This document shows, one piece after another, positions 35,623 to 46,428 of a DNA stretch of 64,000 nucleotides. Source of the DNA: Sclerotinia nivalis (taxonomy: Eukaryota; Ascomycota; Leotiomycetes; Helotiales; Sclerotiniaceae). Below the pieces are notes generated by a model. That model ran no database searches and was not told the origin of the DNA. It was given only the letters and a program-made list of their open reading frames with translations. The stretch lies in assembly GCA_029531795.1 (NCBI GenBank), contig JAPEIS010000001.1, positions 310,001-374,000 on the forward strand, read 5' to 3'. The stretch's first letter is position 1. Each line of letters starts with the position of its first letter. The translations under genes and the position numbers were made by a program.

Positions 35623-38600
35623 ATGGGTCCACTCCCAATCAAGTTTACGGAGCTTCTCCAGGTATGATATGAGGTCTACATGTGATGAATTGTTGACTTG
35701 TGTTTACTGACTTTAATTTAGTTAACAAGTGTCGGAGTTGAGGTATGTGCCAGCCACAAACACAGCTGTTTTTACCAGCTCTGCCCTGTCATTTTCAGCT
35801 TTGGTATATCATCTCAATTTGACTTACTAACTGTTAATTTTATAGGCGCAATCGATAGGTTTTAATTCATGTGTAAGTTATTCTAATTCAGCTTTAGGCA
35901 TGTACTGATTATTTGAACAGACACTGGAGTCAGATTCATACATCTGCGTACGAGAAAAGAAGAACGAAGCCGCACAACCAGAAGTCGTCATCGTCGATTT
36001 AAAGCAAAACAATGCTGTCACTCGAAGACCTATTAAGGCGGACAGTGCCATTATGCACTGGTCGAAGCAGGTCATCGCATTAAAGGCACAATCAAGGACC
36101 TTACAAATATTTGACTTAGGTGCCAAGGCGAAGCTGAAGTCTGCTACCATGAATGAAGATGTTGTCTTCTGGAAATGGTTCAGTGAGACAAGCTTGGGAT
36201 TGGTTACCGACACAACAGTTTACCACTGGGATGTTTTTGACCCAAATCAAGCAGCTCCGGTGGAGGTCTTCAAGAGAAATCCAAATCTTTCTGTAAGTCC
36301 TATTATTACTGAGGGAAGAAATGATATTGATGTTTCGCCAGGGATGTCAGATCATCAACTATCGTGTTAGTGGTGATGGTAAGTGGATGGTAGTCGTGGG
36401 CATTACACAACAACAAGGACGAGTGGTCGGAGCGATGCAACTTTATTCGAAAGACAGGGGCATCAGTCAGGCTATCGAGGGCCATGCCGCAGCATTTGGT
36501 ACACTACGATTAGAATCTGCGCCAGCAGACACGAAAGTATTCACATTTTCGGTCCGAACTGCTACCGGCGCAAAGCTACACATAGTCGAGGTCGACCATC
36601 AATCTTCAAACCCACCGTTTTCAAAGAAAGCAGTCGATGTATATTTTCCTGCTGAAGCCGTAAACGATTTCCCAGTCGCCATGCAAGTTTCGCAAAAATA
36701 CAGCATTATTTATTTGGTTACCAAATACGGCTTTATCCACCTCTACGACCTTGAGACTGGTACATGTATTTTCATGAACCGTATCTCGAGCGAGACGATT
36801 TTCATTACAGCTGGCGACTCGGAATCCGCGGGACTTGTTGGTGTTAACCGAAGAGGACAAGTACTGTCGGTATCTGTTGATGAAACAACAATTATTCCAT
36901 ACTTGCTCCAAAATCCTGCAAACTCTGGCTTAGCAGTCAAGCTTGCTTCAAGAGCCGGTCTACCTGGTGCAGATAACCTCTATGCCAACCAATTCGAGCA
37001 ACTTTTGGCTGCCGGGAACTACTCTGACGCTTCGAAGATTGCGGCAAACTCTCCCCGCGGCTTTTTGCGAACTCCACAAACCATCGAACGTCTCAAGAGC
37101 TTACCGGCTGTGCCGGGTCAATTATCTGTTATCTTGCAATACTTTGGTATGCTGCTTGACAAGGGATCGTTGAATAAACATGAGACGTTGGAGCTTGTGC
37201 GACCTGTCTTGGCCCAGAATCGAAAGCATCTCCTTGAAAAGTGGATGAAGGAAAACAAGCTCGACTGTTCTGAAGAATTGGGTGATATTGTCCGCCAACA
37301 AGATACACAGCTTGCACTTGCTATCTACCTTAAGGCAAATGTTCCCCACAAAGTTGTTGCTGCTTTCGCAGAGAGTGGTCAATTCGAGAAGATCTTACCT
37401 TACGCCCAACAAGCAGGTTACCAACCAGACTATGTCCAATTACTCCGTAACATTATCTCCATCAACCCTGAAAAAGGAGCCGAATTTGCTACTCAGTTGG
37501 CAAATACCGAAGGCGGTTCTCTTGTTGACATTGAGCGTGTTGTAGACGTATTTCAGTCTCAAGGAATGGTTCAGCCCGCCACCGGATTCTTGCTTGATGC
37601 ATTAAAGGAAAACAAGCCTGAGCAAGGACACTTGCAAACTCGCCTCCTTGAAATGAATCTCATGAATGCCCCTCAAGTCGCTGACGCCATTCTTGGCAAC
37701 GAAATGTTCTCTCACTACGACAAGCCTAGAATCGCGCAGCTATGTGAACAAGCTGGCCTTGCTCAACGAGCTTTGGAACACTATGAAGACCCTGAGGCTA
37801 TCAAACGTGTTATTGTCAACATTGTTGCATCCCCAACTTTCAGTCAAGAATGGCTCACCGGTTACTTTGGTCGCTTGTCCCTTGAGCAGTCATTAGATTG
37901 TCTTGATGCTATGCTCAAAGTAAACATTCGTCAAAACCTTGCGGCTGTTGTTCAAATTGCCGTCAAATACTCGGATTTACTCGGTCCTGTTAGATTGATC
38001 GATCTTTTCGAGAAGTACAAGACTGCCGAAGGTCTATACCACTATCTTGGTAGCATTGTCAATTTGAGTGAGGACCCTGACGTAAATTTCAAATATATTG
38101 AAGCTGCCGTGAAGATGCAGCAGTACCAGGAGGTTGAACGTATATGCCGTGACAGGTTCGTCGCCCTATTGCCCTATTGTCGCATTGTATATGTAGCTAA
38201 TGATGCTCCAGTAATTCGTATGATCCGCTCAAAGTCAAAAACTTCTTGAAAGAGGCCAAATTGACTGAGCAATTGCCACTGATCATCGTCTGTGATCGAT
38301 TCAACTTCATTCATGAGTTGGTACTTTACCTCTATCAGAACCAACAGTTCCAATCTATCGAGGTCTATGTTCAACGAGTTAACCCTGCACGAACTCCTGC
38401 TGTCATCGGTGGATTACTCGATGTTGACTGTGATGAGCAAATCATCAAGAATCTCTTGAATTCCGTTAATCATGCTTCCATTCCTATTGATGAGCTTGTT
38501 CAGGAGGTTGAATCCCGGAACCGTCTTAAGCTTCTGTTGCCATTCCTCGAGGCCACCTTGGCTGCAGGCAATCAGCAACAAGCTTTACATAACGCGCTCG

Positions 38601-41600
38601 GAAAAATCTTTATTGACAGGTATTTACATCGCCTCACGGTGCTTGGAACATTATAGCTAACGATGACCTCTAGTAACAATAACCCAGAGCAATTCCTCAG
38701 GACCAATGATTTGTACGATTGCAAGGTTTTGGGCTCCTACGCGGCCCCGCGAGACCCGTCGCTTGGTATGTTTGTTTTCTTTTGTTTTTTTCTTTTCATT
38801 CTTCCAACTGGATTTCCACAATTTCCTCGTATGCTGGATCTGGATTTGGGGAGGTAGTGCCTTCCTCTGATACTTGGTCACTTCTTCAACACTAATCACC
38901 CCTTCCTTTTCGACTGGATCTTCCTCTGATACCTGGACGCGCCAATAAATGACCGCCCCTTCCCTTTTGGGCGGGCCTTCCTCACGGGGCTTCAATTGAC
39001 AGGCAACAATACGAAGAATTTCCGCTTCTTCCTTTTTATCCTCTCATCTTCATAACATCGACATCCTCTACATACGTTTTACCTTCCAGCTTCGTTTGAA
39101 AAGCAATAGTATCGACGTCGATTCTGAAAGTATTCGAACTACTTGTGGAGAAGAGCATAGATCGCTGCCTGCGGTTTCCTCAAACGAATGAGTTGTAAGT
39201 CCCCGCAAACGTCAACGTCGATGGAAAAAATTGCTAACTTCAAAAGTACTTTCCAAGTGCCTGATGTTTCAACACCACTCCAAAGTTCACCATTGATTTG
39301 GACAACTGTACCTACCGGTCGTTACTAGTGATCTGGTGGTTCTCATCGCGCCCGACGCCGTAAGTCATTCTCAAACCTCTTTTGTTCCAACCATTGGTGA
39401 GTCGCTAGAATCTACAATCTCATTTGGAACAATTACTAATCGGGGTAATCTTCCTTAAGGCGACGATAAGCACCTCAAGACCAACAAGCACTTGTGAGAA
39501 GGCCTCCGAATTGCCAGTGGCGTTTTCGACCAGAAGTAATACTGGCGTTCCAACTTGTCATTGCAGTTATCTTGCTTGGTTGAGATAATTAGAAGTTCGA
39601 TTATTGAGAGCACTCTGTTCCGAAAGTACTTTTTAGCCCTCTTCTGTTCCAACCAATTGCATTGTAAGTCGAGCACAAGGCAAGATATGGAGGCAATTTC
39701 GAATGGAAAATCTGCAACATGTCCTGCGCCGACGCACATCGTCTACAAAAGCACCTAACTACCCAAAATCATCTGGAAAATGTGGCGAGGTTTCACGAAG
39801 TTGCCAAAAACCCCAGAGTCCAGGTATTAGCCGCTGCAAACATCGCCGCTCGAAATACCATTGTCGGCCATGTGATCATTTTTTGTCGACTCCGGCAAAG
39901 CTGACCATACACCTCTCGAGGAGAAAGCATCAAAGAGTGGTTGAATCGACTTTGCCGATAATGCATTCTTGTGAGATCTGTGGCTTTTCCTCCCGGTCAA
40001 ACCATAAACTTGTTATACATTTAAAGACAAGGAAGCATTTGGAAAACGTTGCTGCTTTGCCTCCATCGACATTGTTGATGATGGAGGATGTCCTTCCTCC
40101 AGTTGGACAATCGCCTGAGGTAATTTCCTAACAAGCCTCGAGCACGTCATTTCTTGGAACAAGACATTGTTATCACACCTTTGCAAAATATGCGCAAATC
40201 GATAATACCGATCATCATCATTAGCTTTGCTTGAATCAACGTGGTCAATGTTTGCTACAACCGTCATCCTTTTTCGGGCATCATTTTTACCTCTTACATT
40301 CTTCTGGAATGGAACGATGGCTGTACACTAAGCATTTGCTTGACGACTGGAAAGTACTTTCCAAGATGACTACGATTGTCCCTCCTGCTATTATATTCTC
40401 TCATCTATAACTGGGCATGGTTGACACATATTTGCTCGACATAAACGAATCGTGCTCGCTCAATTTACCTACCGGATCTGGACCATGTATCATTCACTCC
40501 ACTATCATTCATTCTCTCTTCTAGAGCTGGACAATCTTAACACACATTGCTCAACACAAACAAATCGGTAGTACCGATTTTGCTCGATCTACTGAATTTT
40601 CTTCTGGGACCTTAACGGATTTTTTGCTAACCAATTGAAAGCCATTATCGCATTTAGTAAAGGTCAGAATGATCTCGAACTCGTCAACATCACGAATGAG
40701 AATTCTATGTACAAAGCTCAAGCTCGCTACCTCCTGGAAAGAGCTGATCACGAATTGTGGGGGTTTGTCTTGTCTGAGAACAATATTCACCGCCGACCCG
40801 TGATTGATCAAGTCATATCTACAGCTGTTCCGGAGTCAACCGAGCCCGAAAAGGTTTCTGTTGCAGTTGCAGCTTTCCTTAGTGCTGATCTTCCAGGTGA
40901 ATTGATTGAGTTGCTTGAGAAGATCGTTCTTGAGCCTTCGCCATTCAGCGACAATGAGAGCTTGCAAAATCTTCTCATTCTCACCGCCACCAAAGCTGAT
41001 AAGGGTCGAGTCATGGATTATATTCACAAGTTGGATGCGTATAATCCTGTGGATGTCGCATCAATTTGCATTGAAGTTGGCTTATATGAGGAGGCATTCG
41101 AGGTTTACAAGAAGATTAACGACCATACCAACGCTGTCAATGTCCTCGTTGAACATATTGTCAGTATTGATCGCGCACAAGATTTTGCGGAACAGGTGGA
41201 GATTCCTGAAGTATGGAGTAGAGTCGCCAAAGCTCAGTTGGATGGTCTACGTGTTTCCGACGGTATCAATAGCTATCTCCGAGCAAATGATCCAAGCAAC
41301 TACCTCGAGGTTATTGAAATTGCTACCCACGCTGGCAAGGACGAAGACCTCATCAAATACCTTCGTATGGCACGTAAGACTCTTCGCGAGCCTGCCATCG
41401 ACACTGGACTTGCCTTTGCATATGCTCGTACTGATCAATTAAGCGAACTCGAGGACTTCCTCAGAGGAACTAATGTCGCTGATATTGAAGAGTCGGGTGA
41501 TAAGGCATATGCTGAAGGCTTTCACCAAGCTGCGAAGATCTTCTTCACCAGTATTTCAAACTGGGCCAAACTTGCCACCACTCTTGTTCACCTCGAGGAT

Positions 41601-43186
41601 TATCAATCTGCTGTCGAATGCGCAAGAAAGGCCAATAATATCAAGGTCTGGAAACAAGTCAACGCTGCCTGTGTTGAGAAGAAGGAATTCCGTCTTGCCC
41701 AGATTTGTGGTCTCAATTTGATTGTTGATGCTGAAGAGTTACAAAGTTTGGTCAAGCAATACGAGCGCAATGGTTACTTCGACGAACTTATTGCAGTACT
41801 TGAGCAGGGTCTAGGTCTTGAACGTGCGTTGCTTCCTGAATTTTTCTTTGCTCTTTCCTCCTTATCCCCCGTTCTTTCCTCCCCCCGACCTAGTTAGTAA
41901 ACACAATGGAGAATGAGAAGTCCCCCGCTCATTTCTTCTGCATCCTCAATCCTCCTTCATTCAATCCATCAACACCACTTAATTCTTCACTCTGTTCAAT
42001 CCTTCAGCACTGCGGCGAAACCATGTACTAACATTATCATATTTAGAATGTCATATGGGTATGTTCACGGAACTAGGTATTGCCCTTTCCAAGTACCATC
42101 CAGATCGCACAATGGAGCACCTGAAGCTTTTCTGGAGTAGAATCAATATTCCAAAGATGATTCGTGCCTGCGAGGAAGCCCACCTTTGGCCAGAACTGAT
42201 TTTCTTGTACTGTCATTATGATGAGTGGGATAACGCCGCTCTTGCAATGATGGAGAGAGCTGCCGACGCATGGGAGCATCACTCCTTCAAGGATATCATT
42301 GTCAAGGTAGCAAATTTGGAGATCTACTACCGCGCTCTAAACTTCTATCTTCAAGAGCAACCATCTCTCATTACCGATCTTCTACAGGCACTTGCACCAA
42401 GAATTGACGTCAACCGTGTTGTCAAGATGTTCGAAAAGTCTGACAACATCCCTCTCATCAAGCCTTTCCTTCTTAACGTTCAAACTCAGAATAAGAGGAT
42501 TGTCAACGTGGCCATCAATGATTTGTTGATTGAGGAGGAAGACTACAAGACTCTCCGTGATTCTGTTGAGAATTACGATAATTATGATGCCGTCGAGCTT
42601 GCTCAACGATTGGAGCGTCACGATTTGGTCTTCTTCCGCCAAATTGCTGCCAACATCTACCGCAAGAACAAGCGCTGGGAGAAGTCGATCGCTCTTTCTA
42701 AGCAAGATAAGCTTTTCAAAGATGCAATTGAGACTGCTGCTATCTCTGGCAAGGCAGATGTTGTCGAGGAGTTGCTGAGATATGTAAGTTTATCATCCGG
42801 TATTCCCTTTCTTTTGCTAATTATTTCCCTAGTTCGTCGATATCGGCAGCCGAGAATGTTATGTTGGTATGCTCTATGCTTGCTATGATCTCATCCCTGT
42901 CCATGTTGTCATGGAAGTCTCATGGCGTCACGGCCTTACAGATTTTACCATGCCATTCATGATCAACTATTTGGCTCAACAAAGCTCTACAATTGCCGAG
43001 TTAAAGAAGGACAACGAGGAGAGAAAGTTGAGAGAAAAGTCACAGGTTCAAGAAGAGGACAATACCCCCATTCTCGGAGGCAATCGTCTTATGATCACCG
43101 CTGGACCAACCGGACGTGCATCTCCAGCCCAGTTCGGCCACACCAATGGATTCGCACCACAACCCACAGGTTATGGAGGATTTTAG
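35623..43186 (+). CDS. CHC1: clathrin heavy chain, 1681 aa
   Basis: Ten exons (35623-35661, 35722-35742, 35846-35872, 35921-36292, 36342-38155, 38212-38619, 38674-38765, 40642-41823, 42047-42783, 42833-43186) sum to 1682 codons, the usual length for clathrin heavy chain. The protein forms the triskelion legs of vesicle coats at the plasma membrane and trans-Golgi. The N-terminal beta-propeller ([13 protein letters not shown] to ~330) precedes the alpha-solenoid of heavy-chain repeats ([69 protein letters not shown]). The trimerisation and tail region ends [12 protein letters not shown]. The first three exons are only 39, 21 and 27 nt. Intron 7 (38766-40641) is 1876 nt, against 48-224 nt for the others in this gene. 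The exon 8/9 junction yields EQCHMGM where most clathrins have ERAHMGM, so that acceptor deserves checking. Confidence 0.97.
38766..40641 (+). other. 1.88-kb clathrin intron with nested C2H2-finger remnant and internal repeats
   Basis: The donor GTATGT at 38766 and the branch/acceptor (gctaacc...gaaag) ending at 40641 join SL to [10 protein letters not shown] exactly as clathrin alignment requires. Inside are a 6-bp-arm hairpin (38,953-38,974), two imperfect ~60-nt direct repeats about 117 nt apart (40,390-40,451 and 40,507-40,568, sharing attctctc..cta...ctgg), two copies of aagtactttccaag, and the zinc-finger segment listed separately. Confidence 0.85.
39701..40130 (+). pseudogene. C2H2 (jaz/U1-like) zinc-finger cluster, remnant or nested gene
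   Basis: Three consecutive finger-like units occur inside the clathrin intron. Unit 2 (~39,853-39,931) reads [19 protein letters not shown] then LSRRKH, and unit 3 (~39,961-40,040) reads [19 protein letters not shown] then LKTRKH. Both fit C-X2-C-X12-H-X5-H. Unit 1 (~39,704-39,775), in another frame, reads [20 protein letters not shown] then [10 protein letters not shown], as if one Cys codon had become Trp. Units 2 and 3 share one frame, which closes at the TAA ending at 40,131 after [11 protein letters not shown]. No clear start codon or complete gene was found. It may be a decayed insertion, a nested gene with its own introns, or an alternative exon. Confidence 0.55.
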
Positions 43187-44538
43187 ATGATGCTGGAGGA
43201 TGAAGGACACGCTTATACATAATGATATTGCAAGTTTTCTTGATTTTTTTCATCAAGCCTGGGGTTTCGTGGAGATTTGCATCTCGGAAAATTTCCATGA
43301 TGATGATGATGATATAGTTGTATGCTTGGTGCAGCATTTACTGGGTAGAATCCTTTTTCCTTCTTCAAGGGAGGACTCACCATGTTTGTAACTGATAGTT
43401 TGAGGAGCGTTTATGGAAGAGTCAGCTTTTAGATTCTCTGATGTATTTCTGCACAATATAAGAAAAGCAAAAGCTAGTTTACATTAAAACGAAACAAAAA
43501 GAGCCATGCTCGCGCCGTCCCGCTGATGCCGCCTTGGTGTGTAGGATCTTAGATAAGAGTGAGATGTCCTGCACTGTGATGGCCAAGAATGCCAATTCTG
43601 CAGTAGTGTTTCACGATGTAACTGTACACATTTTGCCAAAATAGAAAATGTTTTGAACTTTTTTCGATGGATGTTTTGATGCGAAGTAGCTTGGTTTTTG
43701 GTTGGCTATGACACCGGCTACGCGCCGAAACCACGAAGTAAGGGTTCAAAAGTTTTGGATAGTTGAATGTAAATACTTAGATCTGAAATAATAGCTTGGC
43801 GAGTTGAGGCGATGTAGATATGTGTAGGTAGAGAAGTACTTGGCAGATTGGCGTGCCGGCTTGGCGTTTGTAGAAGCTCAGGAAATGCGTGGCTGGTACC
43901 CCACTAGCTTGGGTCTACTAAGATGTAAGCAGAGGGTGGTATTTGGATGGATTAGCGGGAGGTATTTGAGTTTGAATTAGGAAAAGTTGGACATTAAAGA
44001 ATGATACTTGATAGCTGCAAGCTAGGAGGGGTTCGGACAATTAGATGACGAGTAGGAGCGAGATAATAGATGGGATTATGCAGGAGGGAGGAGATATAGA
44101 GGTTAGCCTCGGCAATCAAATAGGGATGGCGATATCGCATGTTATAGATCTAAAGTTATGAATATGAATAGTAAGGTTGTGATCACCGTTTGCCAAATCT
44201 TAAAAAGATGAAAGATATGAAATTATGAGTTCAACGCCTTGGTCCGGGCTGCCGATAACATCACCGGTCATCGGCATTGACCATGCTTCGCACCACATCA
44301 AAAGTCAATAGAGCCCCACGATTACGATAGCCACCTGAGCCGCGAAAAAATAAACAGAGGTTACACTGCGTGAATATTTCTGAGATACGATACGATGAGT
44401 ATGAATCATGATGGATGTTTGGAAGATGGGGATGGATGATGATGATGCATATGATAAGTGGAAATTTGTGTGAGGTGGAGGATAAGGTATTACGGAGATA
44501 TGGAAGAATGGAATCAATGGACAGATGGATATTGGTTT

Positions 44539-44676
44539 GTATTGGATGGTTGGCTATTGGTTTACGTACGGAGTACCTGAGGATATCCCGCGCGGCTGGC
44601 TCGATGTTAATTCGGATTGGATGGTAGGCAATTGGTACGAAATTACGAATACATGAGGATATCCCACGCGCTATTC
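44539..44676. repeat. imperfect tandem duplication (~75-nt period)
   Basis: Two copies share attggatggt(t/a)ggc(t/a)attggt at the 5' side and gaggatatccc(g/a)cgcg at the 3' side. The first is near 44,540-44,600 and the second near 44,616-44,676. Confidence 0.75.
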
Positions 44677-46057
44677 TGCATGCCGGCTGGCTGGTGATGT
44701 GATGTGTCGTGGAGGGGTAGACGCGGAGCAATGCATTGGTCCGTGGCAATGAGGTACATACATAGGGTCTTTGGCATGGTTGGTTAGTACAGTATGTATG
44801 TACACTATGTATGCATTTTTTTTTTCCCTCGCTAACGTCGGCGTACGCGATGAAGGGGGGTAATTGTGATGCGGCGGATATCTTGACTTATAGTCAAAAT
44901 GAGGTGTTATTCTCTGTTGGGGCCCTTATTATATGTTGAGTGCTACGTCCTTATCATGCTTAACTAATATGCAAAAATTCAATGTACAATTGAATCACGT
45001 TATCTATCTTGATATTGGTTCTTTTTTGACGCCGTTTAAGAAATCTTACTTTGGATTTGATATTGATATTCGTTGAAGATCATAGATCTGTCATTATCGT
45101 AGTTATATGATTGGTCCGGGACTTAGCACGCTTAGTTCGGTCCAAATACAGGGAGACATTTCCGAAGCTTAAATTCCTGTAGCGGAAAGTTTGATAGATG
45201 ATGGATTATGGATGGTGATGTTGGGTGGATTAGATTTCTGGGCTGTTGATATTGCAATGTAACATCAGTGAGTGACCTGAACACCTAGAAGCTTATGAGT
45301 CAACTGGAAATGGGAAATGGAGATCACGGTAAGAATGGGATGGCCGATCTTAGATTAATGAAATGAAACTTTAAGCAGTGATGGACGGTCTTTCATACAG
45401 GTAGTGGGGTTTATTTTCTCTAAGGTTGGAGGTCTACAAACAAAATGCTCACTTGGCGATGAATACATGGCGTTAGATTTCTTTAGCAATATGCCGTACG
45501 TACCAGTAATGGAAACTTTAGCTGAGGTCTATCAAATTAGTTCAGGTTCCTTCCCGTGTGAAGCACTCAGGCCTTTTCTAGTATAGAATAACTAGTAATT
45601 TACCTTGATGGCAATGGTATGACCAGTAGATCAAGCTCATTTTTCAGTTCACAAAGAGTATCAAAAAGTGGCTGACGGCCAAGTGAATGAAGCAAACAAA
45701 CAAAAAGAAGTTGCGTTGCGTTGCGTTTCTTGTGATGGCGATGGTGATCAGAGCCCTACTCCACCTGGTGCTTCAAACTCCAACCTCCAAGACTTACCTA
45801 GTATTAATAAGAATACAGAGAAATGCACCTGGCCAAGTGAGCGATTATTTTGATGAATTTGACCAAGAAACCCCAAGAAATCCTAGGCGTTAGAAGAGTA
45901 TAATTAAACCTTGTCAAAAATTGCTGCCCCTCACCATATTGCATTTGAACAAGCCTCAATATCACCAAGGAAAACTCGGGTCTATTCACCACTTGAGAAA
46001 ATTAAATAAGACCATAAAGTCAAGAAGATTCCTTCATTTTGATAATTAGACTTTTCC

Positions 46058-46086
46058 CTTCTTCTTCTTCTTCTTCCTCTTCCTCA
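46058..46086. repeat. cttctt microsatellite in PYC leader/promoter
   Basis: A short CTT/CCTCTT run lies on the plus strand within the pyrimidine-rich region upstream of pyruvate carboxylase. Confidence 0.8.
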
Positions 46087-46428
46087 TACCCGTCTAGTCG
46101 TCCTAGTCATCCTCCTCGTCCGTCTATCCACATAAAAAGACATTCAATTATCTTTTTAAGAGAAAATAAAGCATACGACTTGTTCCCAAAAGTGTTTCTG
46201 CAGTACAGTGTACGCGTTCCACTAATTTACAATATATTATTACCAGTAGTAGCTTTTTTCTAGAAGCTCTCCCTCGCTCCCACACTTCAATTTTAACCCC
46301 TCCATTATTTAAACGCTTATCCTTGGTCCGAACCTAAGCCGAGAGCCCCTCCGTCCGTCTTATTAAAACCAAAGAGCAAGAAGCTCAACAATACAATCAA
46401 ATCAACAACCATCATCACAAATTTCAAT

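Larger units (their letters stand above)
43187..46428. other. 3.2-kb intergenic region between CHC1 and PYC
   Basis: No supported gene on either strand. It contains the CHC1 3' flank, an imperfect ~75-nt tandem duplication at 44,539-44,676, a cttctt microsatellite at ~46,058-46,085, and the PYC promoter and leader. A minus-strand frame at 44261-44749 is a product of biased composition. Confidence 0.45.
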
